A stretch of DNA of 64,000 nucleotides from Lobosporangium transversale. Its lineage: Eukaryota > Mortierellomycota > Mortierellomycetes > Mortierellales > Mortierellaceae. Location: NCBI RefSeq assembly GCF_002105155.1, contig NW_019029003.1, forward strand, positions 62,001 to 126,000, in the 5' to 3' direction. The notes below the pieces were generated by a model, which was not told the DNA's origin, did no database searches, and saw only the letters and a program-made list of their open reading frames with translations. The position numbers were made by a program, and so were the translations under genes. Shown here in pieces: positions 43,001 through 54,854 of the stretch. Every line of letters begins with the position of its first letter. The stretch's first letter is position 1.

Positions 43001-43667
43001 TGGGAATAGGGCACCAAGGAATTGCAACTTAGTTTATTCCAGGCCATCATCTTACTATTGTTTAATGATGTTGATGAATCCCATCTGTCGTACAAAGAAA
43101 TCAAACAGCTCTCGAACATCGGTATGAGACATGAAGCTCAATTGTTTGGAAGCTATATGCCTTTCGAATTAATAAATGGCTGCTACTAACGCGTATTTGC
43201 TATTCGGTTTTGGCTGCATTATGAAAATAGATCCTAAAGAATTAGATCGAACACTTCAGTCTTTGGCGTGTGGAAAATATCGTGTCCTTGTGAAGCACCC
43301 CAAATCAAAGGATGTCTCTGAGACAGATGAGTTTTCGTTCAATAAGGACTTTACAGCATCGCTGACCAGGATCAAAATTAATGCGATTCAACTCAAAGAG
43401 ACACAAGAGGAGAATGCATCGACGAACGAGCGTATCTTCCAGGACCGACAGTTCCAAGTCGATGCAGCAATTGTTAGGATCATGAAGACACGAAAGCAGC
43501 TTTCCCATACACTGCTCATGAGTGAGCTATTCGAGCAATTGAAGTTTTCTATTAAGGTAATACAGATCAGATAATGGAAAAAATTCAAGACAAAATAGGC
43601 TGTTTGTGCTTTTTTTCCCGGAAAGATGCGTTAGAAAGCGTTTTCCAACATCACCTCAATTTTCTTT

Positions 43668-43699
<32 letters not shown>

Positions 43700-43798
43700 T
43701 AGCCTACGGATCTGAAAAAGCGTATTGAGAGTTTGATCGATCGCGATTACCTAGAACGCGACAAGAATGACCAGAGTCTGTATAAATACGTAGCTTAA
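40053..43798 (+). CDS. cul4: Cullin-4 ubiquitin-ligase scaffold
   Basis: Scaffold of CRL4 ligases, binding DDB1 by the N-terminus and Rbx1 by the C-terminus. Twelve exons (40053-40062, 40145-40666, 40752-41635, 41757-41987, 42108-42285, 42400-42482, 42584-42691, 42783-42896, 43010-43121, 43231-43556, 43703-43798) were listed by boundary, and eleven coding blocks sum to 887 aa. Cullin marks are [76 protein letters not shown] and the C-terminal winged helix. That helix holds the neddylation motif [13 protein letters not shown] (Lys about 833) and ends YKYVA. A 10 nt first exon (ATGTCTACAG) gives [12 protein letters not shown]; without it the large first frame has no ATG. The N-terminal 170 residues are Ser-rich and disordered, as in other Cul4 proteins. 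DCN1, the cullin neddylation factor, lies 15 kb away. Confidence 0.92.
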
Positions 43799-44000
43799 AG
43801 AGTTACCTACTTGCGCGTTTTGTTAGTGCTGTAAATATTTGTCCTTCTTTGGATGCTGATAAAAAAAAACCTCTTTTTGGTTATTTTTTTGGAATATGAA
43901 ATTTAAATAAACAAATAAAGAATGCTGTAATATTCTATTTCATACACTTTACAAGTTGTGTGCAAAGGAAGAAAACTTTGAAGTTTGGAGTTGCTTCACT

Positions 44001-45511
44001 TCATTTATTCGCAGAAATGGTTGGCAGCAACTTTGTTGCATTGGTCTCGTCACGGTTAGTTTTAAGGAATGGCATAAGGTCACTTCCACCTGTGCCCTGA
44101 ATTGCTGGCTCGTGACCTTCGTCTTTCTGCTGGTCCTGACTGGCCTTAATTCCTTCTGCCTTTTTCTCTTCCACGTTAGTATCGACTTTGACTCTGTAAT
44201 CCTCCCATCCCTCTGGTGGACCTCGTCTGGCTTGGGTCAGGATGTAGCGGGTGACGACTTGAATGTGAGTATCTCTGAAGAGCTTGATTTGATGTACACA
44301 GGCATCGTAGTTTTCGATCAATTCCTTGATCTGGACGCTATGCTCCGAGTCTTCAAGGAGAGCTTTCTTGGTGAGGACGTAATCTCTTAAGTTGGCGACT
44401 CTGCCCAAATGACTCAAGAAGGCGCGATGTGGGCCAGGCATGTAAGCTCTCATCTTAGCTAATAGGGTATTTGGGGCCTTTCCAGTATTAGCACCAGCAC
44501 TGTTGCCATTGCTGTCATAATGATCAATACCAAAGATAAGATCAAATGATGGAAAGAGGGAGGATTGGCCGGCGGTGGCGCCCATGTGATGCTTGGGGCC
44601 ACCACTCACACCCTTGTACTCGAGGCCGTTGGGTAGCCCAAGAGTCGCCATGTTTTCGGAACCAGCAAGGAATTTGCGAATCTTCCAGTAGAAAACTGCA
44701 GGATCACATTTCTCAAACATGCGCGCTAAAATGGAGCCAAAAGCTTAATGTTAGATATTCAAGTTGTTATTAGAAGGAGATTGGTAGGTCATTATTGATG
44801 TGTGTCCTACCCAGAATCTTGCCGACCTTGGAAAGCTGAAGGAGCGCGACTTTGAGATGGGCGGTGACCGTAGGTAGATCATCCTCACGTACGGCTTGCA
44901 TAGCGTCCAATAATGGCTGTAGAGCTGCACCACCCTCGACTTCGACAGACACAGAGACGATATCAAACCACGTCTCGTCTGCAGTACCAGTCATAGTCAC
45001 AATCGTATCAAGATTCCTGTCGAAAACAGGAGGGCAATGAGTACAATCAAACACAAGAAAAAGGACCTTGCGGCACCATAAACTCTAAAAAGGAGATTTT
45101 TTAATCTTACTCGATATCGTAGGGGCCTTGTGGATCCTTAAGCTTCCAATTCCAAAGATCATTACTGGCATATGTCAGTACTGGGGGAATATCAAGGATA
45201 TCAGAAATAGCTTGCCATGGAACAGCCAGAGGCTCTGGGATCGACTGTGCTTGTCACCAATGAAAAAAGGGGATGATCATTAAGTCAAAGTTTGGCGATG
45301 AATATAACAACAATTTAACAAATCATGTGTATACCTGAGCAATATCAAGACCACTTCCCCAAACGTACGAATGGGCGAGGATGCACAGTAGTGTATAAGC
45401 GCGCTGCTGCTCACGCTTTGTCTCAAGGCGAGTTACTTCCAACAAAGGCATCTAGTTGCCAAGAAAAGAAGTCATTGTTAGGACAAAATGTTGGAAGCAC
45501 ATCAATGACCT

Positions 45512-45547
<36 letters not shown>

Positions 45548-45827
45548 ATTCAGAGCAAAGCGGCTCATTCGATGTCTCGATAAGTTTCCGCTAGGCATCA
45601 TGATATTGGTAGGTTACCTGGTCAATGGCGGACCTAAGTAGCCGCGCATCAATTAAGATATTTAATTGGTCCATAATTTCCTCCCACGGCTGGTAATAAG
45701 GCTGGGTCAGTCTTGCCAATGGATACGGATAAGGAGCAAACCCTGTGAAGGATGACACATCATAGTTCTCGAGGATTGGGAATTCTTCAAGTTGTTGAGT
45801 GGGAGGAGTAGTGGTATCGGCAACCAT
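44001..45827 (-). CDS. bna2: Indoleamine 2,3-dioxygenase (kynurenine/NAD+ pathway)
   Basis: Heme enzyme that opens the indole ring of L-tryptophan to N-formylkynurenine, the first step of de novo NAD+ synthesis in fungi. Five exons (45827-45618, 45451-45335, 45244-45111, 45016-44811, 44725-44001) splice to 463 aa, normal for fungal IDO. Motifs in order: LEVTRLETKREQQRAYTLLC, AHSYVWGSG, VPWQAISDILDIPPVLTYAS, ETWFDIVSVSVEVEGGAAL, GLEYKGVSGG, AGQSSLFPSFDLIFGIDH, YMPGPHRAFL, the heme-ligand region FRDTHIQVVTRYIL (His about 376, matching His346 of human IDO1) and GTGGSDLMPFLKTNRDET. Intron 1 has a 32-nt T run on the plus strand (A-run in sense). Confidence 0.93.
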
Positions 45828-47689
45828 GGTTCAGATGTCTCTAACAAAATTAAGAGCGAGTAGAAATTGGAGAGCAAAGACTAAAGTAGATGATAAAAAA
45901 TGAGGGATGATAATGAAGGAGAATTCCGACCTTTTATTCCGAAAATGAAATAAAAAAACACGTATTTACGCCACTCAACGCAAATGGCCGCAAGGTATAT
46001 GCGTGCATGCTTGACACACCAGTCAACCATGTTCAAAAGCGCCGGACTTTCACCAGACCACAGTCAAAAATTGACAAAACTGATTTAAAAAAAAAATGGA
46101 CCAATTAGTCATAACGACGCCGCAGGAAGGATGTCTGGAATTGATGATAAAAAGTATAAAAGGGTGTTTGGAGAGAGAAGTATCCCCATTGATCCAATGT
46201 TGTATTAGTGTTTTTTTTGTGGAACAAATGCTACAAATATGGTTTGATGCATGTACATAAAGTTATGTCAGTAGGAAAAAAAATAATAAGCTGGATACAG
46301 TTAAGATCGGATAATCGCCAACGTGATTAATGGCGCTCTTCTGACTACAAATAGGCTGGTCTAGGTTTCTTTGACATCATGGACCCTAGTAGGCAACGTA
46401 ATTTTCTTTTTCAGGGTCCATAGAAGACCAAAACTGAGGAGAAGTAATGTTTTTGCAACTGTCATTTACGGAGATGGAGTGGATGGTGGGCGAAATTGTT
46501 CGGTAAAAAAGCACGTGCTCCGACTTTTTCGGTCGTACAGAGACAAGAGCAGTCCGACTGACCGTCAAGATGCTTAGTGGCAACAGAACGAAAGTTTTCT
46601 TTCCCGATCACATTATGGTTACCATTGGGGCTATCATTGAGAAGCCATTGGATACATCCTGATTATTTCCGCTCACAGTTCTGCGTAAAGCATCCGTCTC
46701 ACGTCCATTGCGTAGAACTAGTACTACTTTACCACATAATGAAATAACACTCTGTGTAGTAAGTAAAGACCATCCAGATAGTTTGCTACAACTGGTGTTT
46801 TTGTCCATCCCATAAAAGAGCAATGGGCTTCATTAATTTGACAAAGGTTGCATGACTTGGGTTTTTTTCTTTTGGCGGAAACTTTTTATTTCCTTTGTTT
46901 TCAATTTTCAATTAGATATATCCTACTCAAACAATTCATGGTTCGGTTCTCATTTTCACACACTTTCCCGTTGACTGACACTCACTTGTTCTTTCTGCTT
47001 ACTCCTGAAAGGTCTCTCTTTCTTCCTGTCCCCTTCTGCCTATCCTAAGACCGAGCTTCTGTTCGCTGCCATTCAGAGTTGCGGTGCATGTAGCCCTTGT
47101 TCTAATTCGATCTTATTTCCTGTCCCTCTTACTCTTGTGCACTTAAACTTCTTCCACCTGCCGAATCTCTGACCTCAGCCCATTAAATTAGCTGGCAGAA
47201 CGCCAAAGGAGGAAGCAGTATGTACAAATGATCTACAGTCTCTCTTGAGATGAATAGCATTCATGTCCCCTAACATAGGACCTTTTTTTGTTTTTAGTAA
47301 AGTCGTTGGCATAACGCACACCCAGAAAAAAAACACCTTGTCGCATGCAGATTCATACGACACTCGTGGATCATTCATGAAAGCAAGTTAGCTTCGGTTG
47401 CTTCCAGTGTTCTGTCGCATTATTTCACTTACCTAACGCTGTTCATAGGGTAAATGAAGAAAGCAAAGCATGGAGAAAATGTTGATGAGGAACAGTTTGA
47501 CGCATGATTTTGAATTAACATTTTGTAGGGCCTTTGAACAGTTTACCTGGCGTAATCGCTGATCTAGGTCTTGACGACGCAAAGACTTGAGCCCCGGAGC
47601 AATTCTGGAGCGATTCTGGAGCGATTCTGGAGCAATTCTGGTGTACCCCAAGCAACGTAAAAAAGAAACCTACCTCAATCGACAAAACA
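45828..47689. other. Long divergent intergenic region
   Basis: 1.86 kb separates the IDO start from the RAMA-PHD gene, the longest gene-free single-copy stretch outside the transposon zone. It holds several short low-quality frames, none with recognisable content, a CT-rich zone at 46940-47120, and the 11 bp tandem repeat at 47596. A non-coding RNA or upstream exon cannot be excluded. Confidence 0.45.
47596..47639 (+). repeat. Four tandem 11 bp units
   Basis: The unit GGAGCRATTCT is repeated four times without gaps (R is A, G, G, A in order), 50 bp before the RAMA-PHD start codon. It may be in the promoter or 5' leader. Confidence 0.9.
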
Positions 47690-50600
47690 ATGTCAAAAGT
47701 GATGCAACCGGAAGAAATGCAGGTGGACGAGAGTAATGTTGCCAACTGCCAGGCTAGACCCGAGCAGTTTAGACGGACTTTACGCAATTCCAGGACTATA
47801 TCGGCCAAAGGTTTGGAGCCTCACACTGGGACAGATGAAAATATTCACAGCAGCATCAAATCACCATCGAGCCAAAGGCGAAAGAAACGATCAGATGGAT
47901 CTGCTGATTTGTCTGCAAACATTGAAACCCCTCCTGGAGACCAGTCAAGAGTCTTCGAGCGTACCAAAGTCCAAGAGTTGTCTGAAGTTGTTACAAAGCA
48001 TCATAGCTCTTCTCATAGTAATACTGAGACTGGAAATAGTAGAGCAGGCCAGAAGCCTGTTCCCCCACGGCTTCCACGACACAATAGGTCGCATTCAAAC
48101 GAAACGTCCTCAACTAAGTTTATACCATCACCTTTGCCAAGCCCCATCACCGCGACTGCAAACTCTTTTACGGCGCTCAGCCTCGGCTCATCTCAACCTA
48201 TGGTGTCTGGTCATAATCTATCTAGGATCACAGTGCCAAGGGAGAGGACTAAGTCGCGACCTTACTCTATCTCCTCAGCAGAGTCATTATTGGCCCAAGA
48301 ATGCGCAAGAGATAATATGGATGAAGACCCCCATCTGAATCCATCAGGCAGGCTGTCAGATCCAGAGACCTCCAGTAGGAGAAGTAGGCATGGAGTATCA
48401 AGGCAAACCGAGAAAGGCCATTCTAAGACAGCATCCGCACCCTTGGCACCTTCCACAACAATAACCAACAAGGCCTCTGAAATCAAGTCACCTAATTTGA
48501 AGCCTGCACTGCAATTCCGCGTCAATCTTCATAATCTCGTCTCCACTGGTTATTTACCCGTTGACACTTTGGTCATGTTTCGAGATCATAGTGCAAAGGT
48601 AACTCCTAAAGGGACATTAGTTCCTCAGATCAAAGAACCCAACGGAGCTTCACTCTATCCTTGGTTACAGAATGAATACGAGACGCCAAGTGCTTGGGCC
48701 ACGGCTGTAGTCAAAGGTGCTAGGACAGGGAAAGTCGCAGTCAATGGATGGTCCGCCATCAAAGTACCGATCTACCAGCTCCCTGAAATTAGCAAAACAC
48801 TTGAAGGTCAAGGACTCACTGAGGTCACGCTTGATGTTCTACGTAAGCGCTTTCTAGCTGATGCAGCAGATGATGGCTCTGCACATCCTGGGAGCGACTC
48901 GAACAAGCCAGCTTCTGGTCAAGGTAAAAGATTACCATGAAAAGATCAGTAAGCTATTTCGGAGCCCATAAACTGTTAATCCTAACCATATATGAAATTC
49001 GGCACAGTAGGCACATTAGTCTTGGACAGGAAGAAGCGGAAACGTCACGTGGCAGCATCCGTGGATACTGCAGTGTTAGATATTTCAACTCGTACCAACA
49101 CAACGGCAGACCCTAATCAGAAGGGTAAATCGACAGCAACGCGACCCAGGAAGCGAACAATGTCGGATTTATCTGGAATTGTTTACTCAGATTTAATTGA
49201 AGATCATCAGCTACATCTTGAGGCTGCCGGTGCACTCTTTTCCATGCAAGATCCGCTTAAATCGCCTTCATCAGGCTCGTTCATTAGGCGCGGTTCACTA
49301 AGCCATGGCTCGAGACCAAGGTCCACACGTTATAAACACTCTGTGATACTGGAAAGCTTAGTAAGGCGTCGCCAGGAATTAAAGTTGCGGTCGTCATATA
49401 CATTTGAAGTACACCCATCAGCACTGCAACTGGTGAAGGCCTTGGTAGAACCTTCTATCGACGCGGCTTCGACTGCGACAACAGATGAGAATCTTTGCTC
49501 TTTTTGTGGTATACAAGGACAACTCACTGAACGTCAACATTGCTCTACAATTGGGCGTTCTTCGCCAGATACAGGAGGCGCGGAGACGATTGATCAAAAT
49601 AATCAATCCACTATACACAGATGCGGTGACTGCGCTGGTGTCTTTCATCGTGATTGCTCAACCTTCACGAAACCAATCAGCCAAATATCATCAAACTTCA
49701 CGGATGAGTCGTGGCGATGTCCGCAATGTACCGTCTGTGTTCACTGCAAGAAATCTGTTCATACTCTTCCAGCGCTCCAAGTAGTAAAGAATGAGATGGA
49801 CCGCAAACTCGCGGCAGCAACTGACTATCCGACCCATATACAGGTGTTGTCGTGCGATATGTGTCACACCCCCATCCATTTGGAATGTCAGCTCATGATA
49901 GAGCCAGCATTGAAGGATTTGAGGCAGTCCCACTTTCCTACAGAGAAGGTGGAGTGGACTTGTCTTGAGTGTCGAGAGTGCGTGGAATGTGGATATCGTG
50001 CCAAGACAGAGACGAAAACTAAACCATCTGATATGAAAAACGCATCCACCATTAAAGACAGAGAAGTAAACAAGATACAGGGGAGATGGTCGCACGGATC
50101 AGCATTATGTCCTTCCTGCACAATCCTGGCTGAGAAGGGCAATGTTTGCCCGCTTTGCTGCCGCCTATACTCGGATGATGATTATGAAACACCTATGATC
50201 TTTTGTGATGGTTGCTCGCTTTGGGTGCATGTTGCATGCGATAAAGGGTTACAAGATCGCGATTATGAGGAACTAGGGGAGGACTCGAGGCAATATTTCT
50301 GTCCTTCATGTATACCTACACCTATCCCATCTCCAACACACTCTTCATCATCGTCTATGGTCTCGGCAGCCAACTCAATTGAACAGAGTCCATGGCAACG
50401 ATCCCGTAGTTTTGAATCATATCCAACAGACGGTCCTTGTGACCATAGTCGAGAGACCTCGTCTAGTATAGAGGAAGACTGGTGTCACCGAAGCCGGAAA
50501 CGAAAGGATGATATTTTTGACTTGATCAAAGCAGCCAAGGAGATTTCTGACTCGGAATCCCGAGCAAACTCCCCGTACAGTGCCTATAGCCCTGTGTTTC

Positions 50601-51304
50601 CACCCACACACTCCCATTCGAGAACGCTATCTACATCATTAGATTCGGTTGTAGAGGTTGCAGAAGTTGCGGCCGCAGAGGCTCTACTAACAATTTTCAG
50701 CGGCACTAACACACCTATTAATTCTACACCACATACCTCATACCCACCATCACCATATGAGCCAAGCTTTAATGGACCTTATGATCGGCACTACTCCATT
50801 ATGCAAAGTCCGCAGGATCCTCAACCTCTGATGAGGTCCATGGCATTTACGCCACCATCGTCTTTTGATCAGGACACATCCTCTTTGACAATAGCATGGG
50901 AATGCCAAGGATCTGCCGCAAATTGCCGTTGCCGTAGGCATAGGGACAATAGCATAAATCCCGAGGATTACTTTAACAGCAGGCCATATCGTCCGCTGAC
51001 AATCCCATACCATCAGATTGGGCAGGAGTTGCGAGCGTTAGAGAGCGAGAAGGATCCTTCTCTCGTACCACTAGCACGGTCTCCGGCCACAATAGCCAGT
51101 GATGACATCACCATGGAAGGAGAAGTATCAGTGGTTGAAGTACCTGTTATGGAGGGTATGACTTCAGCTACAATGCCTGAACAACGGAACACGGAGAACG
51201 CGATAAATAATTTCTTGAAGGCTCAACAATCGAAAAAGAATGGTGCTATCAGTCAATTTCTCCAAGCGTCTTCAGAGATAATGGCTGAGAATTCGGCTGA
51301 GTAA
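47690..51304 (+). CDS. RAMA domain and multi-PHD-finger chromatin protein
   Basis: Two exons (47690-48923, 49008-51304) splice to 1,176 aa. The intron has a CTAAC branch-like motif 28 nt before the CACAG acceptor. Residues 1-270 are Ser-rich and disordered. Residues about 275-362 form a RAMA domain (FRVNLHNLVSTGYLPVDTL, YETPSAWATAVV, KVAVNGWSAIKV), a fold found with adenine methylases and restriction enzymes. Then come PHD-type zinc fingers: about 574-650 (CSFCG, CGDCAGVFHRDC, WRCPQC), about 650-745 (VLSCDMCHTPIHLEC, WTCLECRECVECGY) and about 790-845 (CPLCCRLYSDDDYETP, FCDGCSLWVHVACD, YFCPSC). A Ser/Pro-rich tail follows. A reader of histone tails plus modified or nucleosomal DNA is the likely role. 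The arrangement suits fungi that use 6mA (inference). Confidence 0.82.
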
Positions 51305-51543
51305 TTATGATTAAATTAATTAAGTCTAGTTAAATGTAAAGAAAATGGAAGGAAGGATTGTTGAAGGAGGAACATGTACAATAGATGGGATAACAATCTG
51401 TGTCGTTTATGATTGCGGCGGCAACAGGACAATAAAACATTTTGCATAGACAAGCGCATTTAAAGGAAATATTTTACTTTATCATAAAGAGCGAAGAAAA
51501 TCATAGACATATAAAAAGATGTAGGGCATTGAAAAGAATAAAA

Positions 51544-52399
51544 CTACTTCTTGAGTGGTTGGTTGGTATCAAAGATGATGGGCATTTTGAACTTCCACTT
51601 TTCCCAAATTGCAGGACTCTCAATAAGTTCGCACATGAAATGGGCAATATTAGACATGGTAACCTTCTCAGCCTCGTAAAATGGATGCCGAATAGAGTCT
51701 TCGATAGTGTACTCTGAAACTTCTCCATCTATAAAGCCATCTGGGCGGACAACAGACCATTCGAGCCATTGTGTCTGATTTGTGCCGACTTGTTGACTGA
51801 TGTATTCTGCGGAACGGACACTATCTGCATAAGGCGGGACCGTAGTCTTCATGAAGGTCACAAGGCCATTTTCAAGTTTGCCTCGGATATGTCGATCGGT
51901 TCCATCTGGATTCATAACACCAACAGTGTTAAGGAGGACAAACCGAATAGGTGTAACAGGCTTGACTTTAATAATGGCATCGCAGATCATTTTCGTTGCT
52001 CTTGTTACTAAGTCGCGAGGGCTTGCCCAAATTCCTATTATTTTATGCCAAATAGGAAGCGCTTAATAAGGAAAGCAAAAGGGAGAAAGAAGAGCCTAAG
52101 CATTACAAAAAAAAAAAGGAGAAAGAAAAGTTACCGAGGAGAGGGATGTTTTTATAGTCCATGTTATGGCCCAATGTACAGACAACAGCATCACAGTCCT
52201 GGACATGAGTTGCCAAATCATCCACGGTCATATCGAGCAGACTTGCTTGAACCACTGCCAACTTTGGATCGCTGGAGACAGTGTCGGGTAAAGAGGATGT
52301 TACACGGACGATTGCACGAACCTCAATACCTCGTCCTAACAATTGCTTTACAACACGCTGACCAATTCTTCCAGATCCGCCGATTACGAGGACGCGCAT
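51544..52399 (-). CDS. NAD(P)-binding atypical short-chain dehydrogenase (NmrA/SDR-a type)
   Basis: Two exons (52399-52135, 52034-51544) splice to 251 aa. The N-terminus MRVLVIGGSGRIGQRVVKQL has the Rossmann GxGxxG-like motif GGSGRIG, followed by an Arg (VRAIVR) that favours NADP(H), then DCDAVVCTLGHN, RFVLLNTVGV and WSVVRPDGFIDGE, the pattern of NAD(P)H-binding atypical SDRs. The missing Tyr-x3-Lys catalytic pair suggests a redox sensor or isomerase-like role rather than a classic dehydrogenase. Substrate is unknown. Confidence 0.78.
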
Positions 52400-53729
52400 G
52401 ATGACTTTTTTTCTCTTTTCTTTTTTTTTTTTTTTAAGCTGAAAAAAGAGAGAGAGATTATATATGTAAGGAATATGTGTAAAGAAGAAAGAGGTTGGTG
52501 AGAATACGATTTGTGTAGTTTAAATTCTTAATGGAGTTAGAATTTTTTTGTTGCAGAAACGTAGGGTCTCTTTTATGCATTTTTATTTTTCGCGATCTGT
52601 CTGATCGAAATGTGGGGCAAAGCCTATTATTCCATAATAGGAAATTTTCAAATGGAAATGAAAGTCGAAAAAAAAAAAAAAAAAAAAAAAATCACCGCGC
52701 CTTCCACGGTTGTTATTCTCTACAAGATAAACATCTTAATGCTCGTTTGTTTTGAAAGCCTAGGCTCAAACAGTTACTTGGCAACAGAACAACCTTGCCT
52801 CGTGCATTTATCAATAAAGCAAATAAAATAGCAGCTGCTTTGTTGTAAATAATAGGTGTATCTTTGCTTAAGGGGTAAAAAGATAGACACAAAATCAGGA
52901 CAAAGAGTGTCAACAAGAATAATAAGAGGAAATAGAGGCAAATAACCTTGATGACAAACAGCGCCATAGGATGCCAAAAGAGAAGATGGGAGCTTTGTAG
53001 GTGAGCTCACAAACTGAGTTACTGGAAGACAAATACTTGTTGTGAAAAGGGGAAAAAGATAAATGGCAAGATAAACTGCGGGTCAAGAACAAGACAGATG
53101 GGGGAAACTTGAGACTTATGGGTAAACTGAAGACTTTATTGAGAAAGAAGTTCTTTGGCTTTTATAACTTAGCCTACAGGCCTGACTGTGGTGCTTTCTT
53201 GGTGAGGTAGACTCGCCTATAGCTTATAAGGCTTTGCGCAAAGATTCTTCTAGCTGTGGTTCGACAGAATGCAGATACAAAATATGTAACTATTAATGAC
53301 CAGCTACAACAGCTTCTGATCACGTGGTATATCGCCACGTGACAGACGCTTTATTTTTTATTTTCTTGGGGCACAAAAAACTCCTTCAATTGGAGGGCAA
53401 CGGCGTCGAGTTGATCACATATTCGTCCATTCCATCATCTACCCTTAAGACAAAACAGAAAAGCAGGAAAAAAGATCTTCATTGAAGGAGTTAAGGCATG
53501 TGTTAATTAACTTTGAGAGTACATAATGCGTGTGGAGGAAGAAAATGGCAGTTGATTTGAATTATAATTACAGGCTGTTTAAGGATCAAACCCCTAAAGA
53601 CTAAAAAAAAAAAAAAATACTCACATAATGGTTGATTAATAAAATGTGTTTAAGATAAAGGCAAAGGATAAACTGATGATGTTTACCCTCTCTCTACGAT
53701 TGCGAATAGATACTGCCAATATAATAGTT
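52400..53729. other. Long divergent intergenic region
   Basis: 1.3 kb separates the NAD(P)-binding protein from the Myb gene. It carries a poly-A run (about 52669-52691) and AT-rich stretches. The downstream Myb frame is open from 53646, so translation could begin upstream of 53730. No other gene is supported. Confidence 0.45.
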
Positions 53730-54816
53730 ATGGAGAATAGATACACCAACCCAAAGAAGAGAAAACAGAATAGAGATGACCAAGAGGAGCTTAATGCACA
53801 GGTTTTCAAGAAGGCTCTGATCACGCCTGCCGCCACAAATGGTGTGTCAACGCTTGGTAGTAGTCTTATAGGGGGAGAGGCAGCCTTTGAGGCCCTTGGA
53901 ATGCTGGGTGGCAAGATAAACTCAGATAATGAGAATAGCGATTCCTCTGAGGACGAAAACCCCCCTCGGAAGAAGCCTTCAAATGTATCTATAGGAGGAA
54001 GCAAGGGCTATTTGACATCAACGTCAACATCGTCTGTCCCTGCGACAACGTCAGCCTCTAAGGCAATGGAGGATGCCAACGCGGCCGTCGTCGCAACTGT
54101 GGCCAATATCCTTTCCAAAGCAAGTGCCCAACCTTCCATCGACAATAATCAACAGAACTCTGGATCGTCCGATCAACAACAACCCATTGCAATTCAATCA
54201 GACGCTGGCGCACCAATAACACAAGATCAAATATTGGCCACTATTGCTGATCTTCGAGGCATGCAAATGCTGCTTCAAAATGACCTTATGAACTTGAACA
54301 ACGACCCATCAGTCCTGGCGACGCTCAACAACAACGTTGACACGCCTATGGTTATGCAGAACGACACTACTGTAGATGGAAAGGATGGTAACATTGCTAG
54401 CAATAAGAAAGGAAGGAAAGAAAAGAAGAAAGATAAAAAAGATAAAGGGAAGAAGAAATCCAAAGATAAAGATAAGGACAGGGAATCGAGAGAACATAGA
54501 AATCACAAAGAAAATATAGATACAATAGCAGCTGACGCTGATGCTGATGCTGCAGTCGCAGTTGCAACAACAGAAGTAACGACTGGAACAACCGCTGTAG
54601 CGCCAGTGGCAGCGTCTGTAGGAGAGGCAAGCAGTAGTCGTAGCGTCAAAAAGAAAGCCTTGAGTTTGGAGGAGCAGCTAGATGCAGACCTGTCGCGTAT
54701 CTCAGATAATCCGTTACACACCAAGTGGATGATGGCAGGAGAGCTGAAAGAGAAAGGCAAGAGAGTTAATCCATTCCTATGCAAGTATTTTTCTTATTTG
54801 AAAGATATGAAACTAA

Positions 54817-54854
<38 letters not shown>

